A stretch of 64,000 nt of DNA from contig NZ_PVMZ01000035.1 in assembly GCF_003001815.1 (NCBI RefSeq), positions 1 to 64,000 on the forward strand, read 5' to 3'. This DNA comes from Actinoplanes italicus (GTDB lineage Bacteria > Actinomycetota > Actinomycetes > Mycobacteriales > Micromonosporaceae). The translations under genes and the position numbers were made by a program. Positions 40,465 through 49,475 of this stretch are shown piece after piece. Below the pieces are notes generated by a model. That model was not told the origin of the DNA. It searched no databases and worked only from the letters and a program-made list of their open reading frames with translations. Every line of letters begins with the position of its first letter. Positions within the stretch are counted from its first letter, which is position 1.

Positions 40465-41892
40465 ATGTCCCGCAGTCCGCACCGGTGGTGGGCGCTCGCG
40501 CTCATCGCCCTCGCCCAGTTCATGGTCATCATGGACACCTCGATCATCGGCGTCGCCCTGCCGAAGATGCAGAACGACCTCGGCTTCACCCCGAGCAATC
40601 TGTCCTGGGTCTTCAACGCCTACGTCGTCGCCTTCGGCGGCCTGCTGCTGCTCGGCGGACGCCTGTCCGACCTGTACGGCGCCCGTCGCATCTTCGCCAC
40701 CGGCTGGGCGATCCTGCTCGCCGGCTCCGCCGCCGCCGGCCTGGCCGGCACCGTCGAACTCGAGCTCGCCGCCCGCGCCGTACAGGGCGCAGGATCCGCA
40801 CTGATCGCCCCGTCCGCACTGACCCTGCTGATGATGCTGTTCGGTAACCGGCCCGCCGAACTCACCAAGGCCCTCGCCCTGTACGGGGCGGCCGCACCGG
40901 CCGGCGGCACCGCCGGAGTGTTCCTCGGCGGCGTCATCACCGAATACGTCAGCTGGCCGTGGGTGTTCTACCTCAACATCCCGATCGCCGTCCTCGCTTT
41001 GATCGCCACCCCGGCGCTCATGCCCGCCGGCGGCAACCGCCCCGGCTCCCTCGACCTGGCCGGCGCTCTCACCGTCACCGGCGGCCTGGCCGCCGCCGTC
41101 TACGCGATCGTCCGCGCCCCGCAGGCCGGCTGGAACTCCGCCTCGACCTGGCTCACGCTGGCCGGATCGGCGGTCCTGCTTGCCGCGTTCCTGATCATCC
41201 AAGCGCGTCGCCGTCAGCCGCTGATGCGGCTGGGTATCTTCACCAGCCGGAACCTGACGGCGGCGAACCTCGCCCAGTTACTGCTCGGCGCGGCGTGGAT
41301 CCCGATGTGGTTCTTCCTCAACCTGTACCTGCAGCAGGTCCTCGGCTTCAGCGCGTTCCCCAGCGGCGCGGCGCTGCTGCCGATGACCGTTCTCATCATG
41401 GTCGGCATGATCGTCCTCGCCCCACGGGTCATCGGACGATTCGGCACCAAGACCACCCTGGTCGCCGGTCTCGCGGTGCTGGCCGCCGGCCTGGCCTGGC
41501 TCGCTCTGATCCGCCCGACCGGCAGCTACCTGACCGACGTGCTGCCCGCCTCCCTGGTCGCCGCCCTCGGCATGGCCCTGGCGTTCATCCCGTCGCTGGG
41601 AACCGCCCTGTCCAGCGCCCGCCCGGAGGAAGGCGGTCTCGCCTCCGGCATCGTCAACACCAGCTACCAGATCGGCTCCGCCCTCGGCCTGGCCGCCATG
41701 ACCGCCGTCGCCGCAGCCCACGGCGCAGACGCCCTCGGCGACCCGGCCGCCCTCACCGACGGCTACTCGGCCGCCCTGCTCGGCGCCGCCGGCATCGCCC
41801 TGGCGGCCGCCATCCTCGCCGCGATCACCCTCACCGGCCGCAACGGCAAGCCCGCCGCCACGCAACCCGAGAACACGCCGGCCACCCGATGA
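40465..41892 (+). CDS. DHA2-family MFS exporter under CsoR-type control
   Basis: A 475-residue membrane protein with fourteen predicted segments. IALAQFMVIMDTSIIGVALP in TM1 is the DHA2 (EmrB/QacA) motif with its acidic residue, GGRLSDLYGARRIF is the loop after TM2, and APSALTLLMMLFGN marks TM4-5. AAGGAGG precedes ATG 40465. Two perfect CsoR-type repeats lie in its promoter, unusual for this drug-exporter family. It may export a copper complex, a copper-binding metabolite or a toxic compound made when copper is high. Confidence 0.88.
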   Translation: MSRSPHRWWALALIALAQFMVIMDTSIIGVALPKMQNDLGFTPSNLSWVFNAYVVAFGGLLLLGGRLSDLYGARRIFATGWAILLAGSAAAGLAGTVELELAARAVQGAGSALIAPSALTLLMMLFGNRPAELTKALALYGAAAPAGGTAGVFLGGVITEYVSWPWVFYLNIPIAVLALIATPALMPAGGNRPGSLDLAGALTVTGGLAAAVYAIVRAPQAGWNSASTWLTLAGSAVLLAAFLIIQARRRQPLMRLGIFTSRNLTAANLAQLLLGAAWIPMWFFLNLYLQQVLGFSAFPSGAALLPMTVLIMVGMIVLAPRVIGRFGTKTTLVAGLAVLAAGLAWLALIRPTGSYLTDVLPASLVAALGMALAFIPSLGTALSSARPEEGGLASGIVNTSYQIGSALGLAAMTAVAAAHGADALGDPAALTDGYSAALLGAAGIALAAAILAAITLTGRNGKPAATQPENTPATR

Positions 41893-41906
41893 CCACCGGG
41901 TGCTGT

Positions 41907-41951
41907 CCCAGCGCTCCGCCGGAACCGGACCGGCTCCGGCGGAGCGCTGGG
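41907..41951 (+). terminator. 17-bp perfect hairpin after the DHA2 gene
   Basis: CCCAGCGCTCCGCCGGA (41907-41923) pairs perfectly with 41935-41951 across an 11-nt loop, 15 bp after the stop. Confidence 0.75.
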
Positions 41952-41997
41952 CCCACCCCGGCCCACCCATCACCCGCAACGAAAAGAGACGATCGAG

Positions 41998-42690
41998 ATG
42001 CCCACGCTCCTGAATGACACCAACGCTCACCCTGCCTACGCCACCGCTTCCAGCAGCAGAGCGCGACGCGCCGCCCGCGCCGGACTATGGGCACTACCTG
42101 CCTACGGCCTCCTGCTCGGGTTGAGCACCTGGACCCACCAGCCCGGCATCGACGACTTCGACGCCTACGCCCGCTACATCACCACCGACGTCTTCCTGAT
42201 CAGCCACCTCGGCGCCAGCATCTTCGGCGCAGCCCTGGCCGTCCTCGGCGCCTTCGCGGTCACCGTGTTCCTGGCGAACGGGCGCGCCGCCCGCACCGCC
42301 ATCACCGGACTGGTCCTGACCACGATCACCAACGTGTTTCTAGCCTCGACCTTCGGCAGCGCCACCTTCGTCCAGCCCGGCATCGGCCGCGCCCACCTCG
42401 CCGGGACGCCGGGTATGCCCGCCCTCAACGCCGACACCGCCTACGGTCCAGCCTTCTTCATCGTCGCCTTGACCGCCACGTCCTTCCTGATCGTGTCCGC
42501 GATCGTCCTCGGCACCGCGATCGCTCGCTCCGACCGTCGGCTGCGCTGGCACGGCATCGCCTACGCCGTCCTGCTCCCGGCCTTCGCCGTCACCGGGTTC
42601 GCCCTGCAGGCCGCCCAGCCGTGGACCGGCTTCGCCCTCGCCGCCGCCACCACGGCCCTCGCCGTACGACTGCCACGGCTGAACCGATAG
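41998..42690 (+). CDS. Integral membrane protein, six TM segments
   Basis: A 230-residue protein with about six hydrophobic segments, including WALPAYGLLLGLSTWTHQP and SHLGASIFGAALAVLGAFAV. His residues lie in or near membrane segments (WTHQP, LISHLGAS), but there is no complete heme or metal motif. AAAAGAGA lies upstream of ATG 41998 as a weak ribosome-binding site. Beyond the terminator it may be expressed separately. Not recognised. Confidence 0.7.
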   Translation: MPTLLNDTNAHPAYATASSSRARRAARAGLWALPAYGLLLGLSTWTHQPGIDDFDAYARYITTDVFLISHLGASIFGAALAVLGAFAVTVFLANGRAARTAITGLVLTTITNVFLASTFGSATFVQPGIGRAHLAGTPGMPALNADTAYGPAFFIVALTATSFLIVSAIVLGTAIARSDRRLRWHGIAYAVLLPAFAVTGFALQAAQPWTGFALAAATTALAVRLPRLNR

Positions 42691-42707
42691 CCCATTCCCG
42701 GCGCCAT

Positions 42708-42740
42708 GAGCCCGCCTTCGCCGCACCGCGAGGCGGGCTC
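42708..42740. terminator. Bidirectional hairpin between convergent genes
   Basis: GAGCCCGCCT (42708-42717), 13-nt loop, AGGCGGGCTC (42731-42740): perfect 10-bp stem between the 41998 gene and the convergent TetR gene. Confidence 0.7.
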
Positions 42741-42770
42741 GGTCCCTTCCGCTGCGTCGGCAGACAAATC

Positions 42771-43367
42771 TCAGGAGCCGGTGTGTGCCGGAGCGGCCAG
42801 GATTGACTGCACGGTGGCGGTCACGACATCGGACGCCTCTGCCGGATCGAGACGGCCCAGACGGATTTCCTCCGCGGCGCCGTGCAGGATGTACTGCACC
42901 GCGTTGACCAGCCACGTCACCGGCATATCGGTCCGGAAAACGCCGTCGCCCTGCCCGCGGCCGATCAACTGCTCCACCCGGTCCGCGGCACCGGTGTGCA
43001 GTTCCCGCAGGCGCCCCTCGGGCAGCACCCGCTGCGCCGCCGACAGCAGCGCCGCCGACTCCGCGACCAGAGACCAACTGGAGGCCAGCAGCCGATTCAT
43101 CGCCTGCCGCGCGTCGCCGGTCAGATCCACGCTGCCGAGCGTCAGCTCACCGGCTCGCAGCGCCTCGGCGAGGGCGGCCTCGACCAGCCCGGGGCGGGTC
43201 CGGAAATGTCCGTACACCGTCATCCGCCCGACTCCGGCCGCCTTGGCGATGTCCTCCATGGTCGCGTCCGGATCGCGGCTGAGGCACTCCCGGGCAGCGG
43301 ACACGATGCGCGTAATGCTGCGCTCGGCGTCGGCGCGCCGCCGCGGGCGGGTGTCGGCGGAAACCAT
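42771..43367 (-). CDS. TetR-family regulator
   Basis: A 198-residue TetR protein: RADAERSITRIVSAARECL, helix-turn-helix TMEDIAKAAGVGRMTVYGHF, helical ligand domain. Divergent from the DHA2 exporter at 43456, with two inverted repeats between them. It is the expected repressor of that exporter. Related in sequence to the TetR at 30757 (both start R-R-R-x-DAERS), which suggests a common subfamily. Confidence 0.9.
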   Translation of the reverse strand: MVSADTRPRRRADAERSITRIVSAARECLSRDPDATMEDIAKAAGVGRMTVYGHFRTRPGLVEAALAEALRAGELTLGSVDLTGDARQAMNRLLASSWSLVAESAALLSAAQRVLPEGRLRELHTGAADRVEQLIGRGQGDGVFRTDMPVTWLVNAVQYILHGAAEEIRLGRLDPAEASDVVTATVQSILAAPAHTGS

Positions 43368-43382
43368 GCCACCACTCTATCC

Positions 43383-43436
43383 CGTACGGGAATGTACGAG
43401 TTAACCTTCCGCTTGTAAGTCGTACACGGGCATACG
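43383..43436. promoter_or_regulatory. Two inverted repeats, likely TetR operators
   Basis: CGTAC-GGGAAT-GTACG (43383-43398, perfect) and CGTAC-ACGGGC-ATACG (43421-43436, one mismatch) share arms and spacer length and lie 38 bp apart in the 88-bp divergent gap. Confidence 0.6.
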
Positions 43437-43455
43437 AGTTATCGCGGAGGGTGTC

Positions 43456-44844
43456 ATGACCACACACGAAATCCAAGAGACCACTACCCGGCATCCGCTG
43501 CGATGGCGCCTCCTCGCTCTTCTGGGCGTCGCCCAACTGATGCTGATCCTCGACGTCACCGTGGTCGCTATCGCCCTCCCGCAGATGGAGACCGACCTCG
43601 GGCTCAGCCGCGCCGCGATCACCTGGACTGTCAGCGCCTACACCCTCACTTTCGGCGGCCTCATGCTGCTCGGCGGCCGCATCGCCGACCTCATCGGTGC
43701 CAAGCGGGTCGTGCTTACTGGCCTGCTCGTCTTCACCGCCGCATCCCTGGCCACCGGACTCGCCGGATCCGCCGAGGTACTGATCGGCGGGCGCATCGCC
43801 CAAGGCGTCGGCGCCGCCTTGCTGTCGCCCGCAGCGCTCTCACTGGTCGTCACCCTGTTCGCCGGCGACGAACGCAACAAGGCCCTTGGCGTCTGGTCCG
43901 CTCTCGGCGGTGGCGGCGCGGCCCTCGGTGTTCTGCTCGGCGGTCTCATCACCAGCGGGCCCGGCTGGCCCTGGGTCTTCTTCATCAACGTCCCGATCGG
44001 CCTGGCCGTGATCGCCGCACTCGCCGTCGTGCTGCCCGCCACCACCGGCCAGAACCCGCGCCCGCGACTCGACATCCTCGGCGCGCTACTCGTCACCGGC
44101 GCCACCGCGACCCTCATCTACGCCCTCATCCGAGCCGGTGACCACGGCTGGCTCACCCTCGCCACCGGCGGGCTCGTGCTGGCTGCCGCGATCGGCTACA
44201 CCGCCTTCACCACGTGGCAGAAGAAGGCCCGCTCACCGCTGATGGACGTCACGATGCTCGCTCGCCGCCCCGTCGCCGGCGGAGCGTTCCTCATCCTCAT
44301 GGCCACCGCACTCATGGTCGCCGCCTTCTTCCTCGGCACCTTCTACTTCCAGCACGCCCGCGGCTACGGCGCTCTGCACACCGGCCTGCTGTTCCTGCCC
44401 GTCGCCATCATCACCATGCTCGGCGCCCACCTCACCGGCACCCTCATCGGCCGCCTCGGCGCGCGGCCCCTCGCCATCACCGCCCTGCTGACCGCCGCAG
44501 CCGGCATGACAGTCCCCGCCATCACCCTCCAACCGCTCGCGGTCACCGCCGGTGTCGCCCTCGCCGCCGCCGGAACCGGTGCCCTGTTCGTCGTCGCCTC
44601 GGCCACAGCACTCGGCTACGTGGCACCCCAGGAGGCCGGCGTCGCCTCCGGCATCGTGAGCACCTTCCACGAGTTCGGTGCCTCCGTCGGCGCAGCCGTC
44701 GTCTCCAGCGTCGCCGCTGCGAGCTTCGCCAGCGACAGCCTCGCCGGCTTCCGCAACGGATTCCTCGTCGCCGCTATCGCCTCCGCCGTGGGCGCCGTCA
44801 TCGCTGCCCTGCTGACACCCAGCCGCCCGACGGCCGACCACTGA
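43456..44844 (+). CDS. DHA2-family MFS multidrug exporter
   Basis: A 462-residue protein with fourteen predicted membrane segments. LLGVAQLMLILDVTVVAIAL carries the TM1 acidic residue of DHA2 exporters, GGRIADLIGAKRVV the loop after TM2, and GGGGAALGVLLGGLI the antiporter motif of TM5. GGAGGG precedes ATG 43456. Under probable control of the divergent TetR protein. Confidence 0.92.
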   Translation: MTTHEIQETTTRHPLRWRLLALLGVAQLMLILDVTVVAIALPQMETDLGLSRAAITWTVSAYTLTFGGLMLLGGRIADLIGAKRVVLTGLLVFTAASLATGLAGSAEVLIGGRIAQGVGAALLSPAALSLVVTLFAGDERNKALGVWSALGGGGAALGVLLGGLITSGPGWPWVFFINVPIGLAVIAALAVVLPATTGQNPRPRLDILGALLVTGATATLIYALIRAGDHGWLTLATGGLVLAAAIGYTAFTTWQKKARSPLMDVTMLARRPVAGGAFLILMATALMVAAFFLGTFYFQHARGYGALHTGLLFLPVAIITMLGAHLTGTLIGRLGARPLAITALLTAAAGMTVPAITLQPLAVTAGVALAAAGTGALFVVASATALGYVAPQEAGVASGIVSTFHEFGASVGAAVVSSVAAASFASDSLAGFRNGFLVAAIASAVGAVIAALLTPSRPTADH

Positions 44845-44942
44845 CCCGCCGCCGGGCTGCTGCGCTGGCGTCAGCTCGAGCCCAGACCCAGTGCCGCAGA
44901 GCAAACGCCTTCAGGACCGAGCCGGGAGAGGCCTCACACGCG

Positions 44943-45356
44943 ATGACCTCAACGTCGACCACGTCGATACCGTTGCTGGCCCGAGTGCTGATCGCGGGCG
45001 CCGGGATCATGAGTCTGGCGAACTCCGTCACCATCCCGTTCCTAGCCGTCTTCCTGCACCGCGATCTTGGTTTGGCCCCAGGGCTGATCGGGTTCGTCAT
45101 CGGATCGTCGGTGTTCTTCTCGATCTTCGCCGGGTTCGTCGGCGGCTCATTGTCGGACACCCTCGGACGTAGTCGGTTGCTGGTGTTCTCGCTGGTCGGG
45201 GTGATCGGCTCGTTCACCGGCTTGTACTTCAGCGACGGTGTCGTGGCGGTGTTCGCCTTCAACGCGACGCTGTCGCTGAGCAGCAGCACCTTCGCACCAG
45301 TAGGCAAGGCGCTGCTCGGAGACCTGCTGCCCCGGGCCCGGCGGGCCAAGACCTGA
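44943..45356 (+). pseudogene. MFS transporter cut off after about five TM segments
   Basis: ATG 44943 begins a normal MFS N-terminus: SLANSVTIPFLAVFLHRDLG, then GGSLSDTLGRSRLL after TM2 and GKALLGDLLPRARRAK, the motif that in intact homologues continues into TM5 and TM6. Homology ends at about 45350 and TGA follows at 45354-45356; about two thirds of an ordinary MFS protein (about 400 residues) is missing. The break coincides with the start of the recombinase region, so the gene was probably truncated by insertion or deletion at the element end. Confidence 0.7.
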
Positions 45357-45538
45357 AGCGATTGTGGCCTGAACGACCGAGCTCGACTGCCGACCCGCAG
45401 GATCAACGATGAGCAGGCGTATCGACAGTTGATCGATGACTGCCGCGGTCACTCCATCAGGTGATCGCTGTCGATGCGGCGTCATCGGCGCTGGCCGGCT
45501 TGCTCCCACCTGCATCCGAACCGGATGGGGTGAACGTC

Positions 45539-47122
45539 ATGACGCCGCCTGCCGCTGATCTGATGGACGCTTGGTTGACCAGTCGTCCCGCCTCTGCACG
45601 AGTGCGGGGCCAGTCGCAGAAGGCGCCGGCGGGGGCGTTGCGGTTCGCGTTCTACGGGCGGATGTCGACCGTGGAGTATCAGGATGATCTGTCGTCGAGG
45701 GGTTGGCAGCGCGACAGTGCCCTGCACCTGATCGCCGGGTACGGGGTGATCGTCGCCAGCTACTTCGACGCTGGCTGTTCGCGCAGTCTGCCGTGGTCGC
45801 GGCGGCCGCAGGCGGCGGCGCTGTTGGCCGCGGTCGCTGATCCGGGGCGGCCGTTTGATGCGATCGTGGTGGGGGAGTTCGAGCGGGCCTTCTCCACCCG
45901 GCAGTTCGAGGGTCTGTTGCCGTTCTTCGACGAGCATGGTGTCGGGTTGTGGTTGCCTGAGATGGGTGGGCCGGTCGATTCGGGGGATTCGGTTCATCAG
46001 GCGATGATGTTGATGCTGGGGCAGCAGTCACAGCGGGAGATCCTGCGGGCGCGGTTCCGCACCACTGCGGCGATGCGAGTGCAGGCGCGGGATCAGGGCC
46101 GGCATCTGGGTGGCCGGCCGCCGTACGGGTATCGGCTGGTGGACGCGGGCCCGCATCCGAACGCGGCACACGCGCGGTGGGGCAGGCGGCTGCACCGGTT
46201 GGATCCGGATCCGGTGACGGCGCCGACGGTGCGGTGGATGTTTGCCCAGCGCCTCGCGGGGTGGAGTGTGGCGGGGATCGCGCGGACGTTGAATGCGAAC
46301 GGCACCCTGTCGCCGTCGGCGTACGACCGGGCCCGGAACCCGCACCGTGCTGGTACGTCGTGGACGGTGCGGACGGTGGCGGCGATTCTGGAGAACCCGC
46401 GGTACACCGGCCGGCAGGTGTGGAACCGGCAGGGCATCGATCATCACGAGGTGCGGCCGGGGGACAAGACCAGCCGCCCAGGAGGCCGGAAGCCGTCGCA
46501 TCACTGGAACGACCGGGATCAGTGGGTGATCTCCACTGCGGTGGTGCATCCGCCGCTGGTCAGCGAGCAGGACTTCCTGCGGGCCCAGCAGATCAGCGCA
46601 CTCGCCGTCCCGGACGACGCGAACCCACACCGTTACCAGCTGACCGGTCTGCTGATCTGCGGGGTATGCGGGCGGCGCCTCGAAGCGCAGTGGGTGCACG
46701 GCAGGGCCGGGTACCGGTGCCGGCACGGCTACACCAGCGGCCGCGATGTGCGGCCAGACCGCGCGAAGATCCTCTATCTGCGGGAGGACCAGGTGGTGGC
46801 GGAGGCTTGCCGTCAGCTGGCCCATCACACCGGCGTTGACCAGCGGGACCTGGACGGTGGGGAGTTGGGTCGGCAGTTGCGGTGGCGGGGGTACACGCTC
46901 CTGTGCACGCCGGTCAGTATCACCCTCGACATCGGCGAGGACACGGCTTGCGCGAGTACCGATGTCCCGGCACCCCAGCCAAGCGAAGCACGCACCAGAG
47001 CAGATGACGAGCCGGAGACGTCACCGCAGTCTGGGCAGTTGCCGCTTCCAGGTCTGTCGGTCATTCCGCATCAGCGGCGGAAAGCATTCAACCCACACCA
47101 GAATCATCAAAAACGTGAATGA
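45539..47122 (+). CDS. Large serine recombinase
   Basis: A 527-residue site-specific recombinase. Resolvase domain: FAFYGRMSTVEYQDD with catalytic Ser, then GEFERAFSTRQFEG and GGRPPYGYRLVD; recombinase domain: RTLNANGTLSPS and WTVRTVAAILENPRYTGRQV; zinc ribbon: LTGLLICGVCGRRLEAQW with CxxC and a later YRCRHGY. ATG 45539 has GGATGGGG upstream; GTG 45461 would add a poorly conserved leader. Such proteins integrate and excise mobile elements. Its stop lies 19 bp from the 3' end of tRNA-Leu, which suggests the accessory region to its left was inserted there or is its cargo. Confidence 0.88.
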   Translation: MTPPAADLMDAWLTSRPASARVRGQSQKAPAGALRFAFYGRMSTVEYQDDLSSRGWQRDSALHLIAGYGVIVASYFDAGCSRSLPWSRRPQAAALLAAVADPGRPFDAIVVGEFERAFSTRQFEGLLPFFDEHGVGLWLPEMGGPVDSGDSVHQAMMLMLGQQSQREILRARFRTTAAMRVQARDQGRHLGGRPPYGYRLVDAGPHPNAAHARWGRRLHRLDPDPVTAPTVRWMFAQRLAGWSVAGIARTLNANGTLSPSAYDRARNPHRAGTSWTVRTVAAILENPRYTGRQVWNRQGIDHHEVRPGDKTSRPGGRKPSHHWNDRDQWVISTAVVHPPLVSEQDFLRAQQISALAVPDDANPHRYQLTGLLICGVCGRRLEAQWVHGRAGYRCRHGYTSGRDVRPDRAKILYLREDQVVAEACRQLAHHTGVDQRDLDGGELGRQLRWRGYTLLCTPVSITLDIGEDTACASTDVPAPQPSEARTRADDEPETSPQSGQLPLPGLSVIPHQRRKAFNPHQNHQKRE

Positions 47123-47140
47123 CCTTGGTGTGGGTTAACG

Positions 47141-47225
47141 TGTCCGAGGGGGGACTTGAACCCCCACGCCCGATAAAGGGCACTAGCACCTCAAGCTAGC
47201 GCGTCTGCCATTCCGCCACCCGGAC
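47141..47225 (-). tRNA. tRNA-Leu (GAG anticodon)
   Basis: The minus strand begins GTCCGGGTGGCGGAATGGC, typical for tRNA-Leu, has anticodon loop TTGAGGT with anticodon GAG, a long variable arm (GTGCCCTTTATCGGGC), and T-arm GGGTTCAAGTCCC. The acceptor stem GTCCGGG pairs with CTCGGAC. Length about 85 nt; CCA is not encoded. Its 3' end points toward the serine recombinase. Confidence 0.95.
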
Positions 47226-47386
47226 CTGCTGTGTACAACCTTAGCGGGACCGCCACCCTGGCTTTCACCTGGGTTTCGCTGCCCTGCCGGCCGCACGGAC
47301 AGAACTATATACGGCCCCCTGCCCGGCCCGGAGCGGGGGCCGGGGGTCGGGGCCGGGTGTGGCGCCGGGCGGGGGAAACGGGCAGC

Positions 47387-49369
47387 ATGGCGGGCGTGTC
47401 GAAGTCCCCCCTCACCCCCGCACTCGAGCGTGCCCGTGCCCTGATCGCGTCCGGTGACCTCGGACCTGCCCAGGTGCTGCTGGAACGTGCCGTGGAGCTG
47501 GGGCGGGAGAACCTGGGGGAGGACGAGCCGGACGTCCTGACCGCGCAGCGTGAGCTCGCGGGCGTCTTCCTCCTGTCGGACGATCCGATGGCGGCTCGGC
47601 GGATGCTCGAGGACGCGTACGCGGCGGGGCAGTGGAAGCTCGGTGACAGCGATCCGATCATGCTGCACATTTCGCATGACCTCGGTGTGGTCGCCGAGGA
47701 ACTGGGCAACAAGCACGAGGCCCGTAAGGCGTTCGGCCGGGTGGCCGCCAACGGACCTTCGGTCCTCGGCGAAGGGCATCAGTTCATCGCCCGGGCCCGC
47801 GCCTACCTGGGCGAGGATCCATCGGCGGTACGGCCGGACGCCGCACCCGCCGAGCCGGTCGGAGCCGCCCCGCCTACGCCCGTTCAAGCGGCCAAACCCG
47901 CCCCGCCCGCACCGGTCCAGGCTGTCACGCCCGCCCCACCTGCGCCCGTTGAGCCCGTCCAGCCCGTGCCGGTCCAGCGCGTCCAGCCTGCGCCGATCGA
48001 GTCGGCGCAGGCGGTCTCGCCCGCACCCGTCGACCGGGTTCCGCCGGTTACGCACGCGTCGCAGCATGCTCAAGGGGACGCGGACCCGAGGGCGGCGATC
48101 AACCGCCCGACCGATGTGTTGCCAATCACCCACTCGGCGACGGGCGCTGCGCAATCTGCGGGGCTTGCAGATCAGATTCAGTCATCCGGTACGGCCCAGC
48201 CGCCCGTGCAACCGCAACCAGCACCTCCCGCCGATCACCACCAGGCCGGCCGCTCGCAGGCGGGAGACGTAACCGGCCAGCAAGGCCAGGCCACCCCGCC
48301 GCCGGGCTACGGCGCTGCGCAGGCCGGCCACAGCAACATGCCGCCCGGCTACACCGGCCACCCGCCGATACAGCCGAACCACACGTCCGCGCAGGCCGGG
48401 TACCCGCCGGGACAACCCGAGCACCCGTCAGGACAGACCGGATACCCGGCCGGCCAGGCAGGCTACGGCGGGCAGCCCGGCTATCCCGTCAGCTATACGG
48501 AGACACCCGGATACGCGACCGGGCAGGCCGGGCACGCGGCAGCGCCGCCCGCGTACCCGATCGGGCAACCGGGCCACCCCGGCTATTCGCAACCCGACGG
48601 ACACGGCACGACCACGCCGCCCAGCTGGCAGGGCTCACCGAGCCCGGCGCAGCAGGGAACGGGCTGGCAGGGGGCTGTAAACCCGGCGCAGCAAGGAACG
48701 GGCTGGCACGGCGCTGTAAACCCGGCGCAGCAAGGAACGGGCTGGCAGGGCGCTGCGAACCCGGCACAGCAGGGGACCCCGCACGGGAGCTGGCAGGGCG
48801 CTCCGGCACAGCAGGGAACATGGCAGGGCGCACCGATCCCGGCGCAGCAGGCGTCACCCGCACCGGGGTGGCAGGGCGGGGCTCCGGGCCCGGCGGTGCA
48901 GACCTACCCCTATCAGGCCGACAATGGCGCGCCTGCTCACCCGTACCAGCAAAAAGGTCGTGGTCTCGCCGTTGGTCTGACCGTCGCGGCGACCCTCGTG
49001 GCGCTCACCGCCGTGGGTGCGCTCGTGGTTGTGCTGGTTGATCGGGAACAGTCACCGAGCGGTCCACAGGCGACCGCCTCGACGGGGCCGGTCCTGGCCG
49101 GGGATCCACCGTCAGCGGTACGCCTCGACGACCGAGGTGCCGTTGTGGAGCTCACGTGGCGTGATCCCACCAAGGGCAAAGTGCCGTTCGTGGTGTCCAT
49201 GGCCCGTGAGGGGCAGCAGCTCAAACCGGTGTCGAACGTCGGCCTCGGAAAGACGAAAGCCCTGGTCGAGGGCCTGAATGCGAAGCTCGAATACTGCTTC
49301 GCAGTGGTGGCCGTCTATGGCACGGACCGGTTCGCCAGCTCGAGTCAGGTGTGCACGGAGCGTTCATAA
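47387..49369 (+). CDS. TPR-like protein with Pro/Gln-rich region and membrane anchor
   Basis: A 660-residue protein. Residues about 5-130 form TPR-like helical repeats (ALERARALIASGDLGPAQVL, then LSDDPMAARRMLEDAYAAG). A very long Pro/Ala/Gln/Gly-rich region (about 150-520) follows, including a 13-residue unit (PAQQGTGWQGAVN) repeated three to four times. A membrane segment (LAVGLTVAATLVALTAVGALVVVLV) and an extracellular domain with beta character (AVVELTWRDPTKGKVPFVVS) close the protein. ATG 47387 is chosen; GTG 47396 is possible. It may sense or anchor the cell envelope; function unknown. Confidence 0.75.
   Translation: MAGVSKSPLTPALERARALIASGDLGPAQVLLERAVELGRENLGEDEPDVLTAQRELAGVFLLSDDPMAARRMLEDAYAAGQWKLGDSDPIMLHISHDLGVVAEELGNKHEARKAFGRVAANGPSVLGEGHQFIARARAYLGEDPSAVRPDAAPAEPVGAAPPTPVQAAKPAPPAPVQAVTPAPPAPVEPVQPVPVQRVQPAPIESAQAVSPAPVDRVPPVTHASQHAQGDADPRAAINRPTDVLPITHSATGAAQSAGLADQIQSSGTAQPPVQPQPAPPADHHQAGRSQAGDVTGQQGQATPPPGYGAAQAGHSNMPPGYTGHPPIQPNHTSAQAGYPPGQPEHPSGQTGYPAGQAGYGGQPGYPVSYTETPGYATGQAGHAAAPPAYPIGQPGHPGYSQPDGHGTTTPPSWQGSPSPAQQGTGWQGAVNPAQQGTGWHGAVNPAQQGTGWQGAANPAQQGTPHGSWQGAPAQQGTWQGAPIPAQQASPAPGWQGGAPGPAVQTYPYQADNGAPAHPYQQKGRGLAVGLTVAATLVALTAVGALVVVLVDREQSPSGPQATASTGPVLAGDPPSAVRLDDRGAVVELTWRDPTKGKVPFVVSMAREGQQLKPVSNVGLGKTKALVEGLNAKLEYCFAVVAVYGTDRFASSSQVCTERS
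48643..48790. repeat. 39-bp tandem repeat within the TPR protein gene
   Basis: Units beginning CCCGGCGCAGCA at 48643, 48682 and 48721, and a diverged one at 48760, are spaced exactly 39 bp apart. They keep the reading frame and encode 13-residue units. Confidence 0.85.
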
Positions 49370-49475
49370 GTTATCCACAGGCTGATGAGCCGGGTATCGA
49401 CGAGCACCTCGCTTTCCCTATGATGGCCTGCGTCCTTGAGGCGGTTAGACCAGCTCGACGGGGAGGACGACCGCA

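Noticed and set aside
41889-42017. 42-codon frame MTTGCCPSAPPEP overlapping the DHA2 stop
   Set aside because: It reads through the perfect 17-bp terminator hairpin and has no ribosome-binding site.
45357-45538. Attachment-site copy of the tRNA-Leu 3' end at the recombinase side
   Set aside because: No repeat of the tRNA 3' sequence was found here or by eye elsewhere in the window, so an att pair cannot be claimed.
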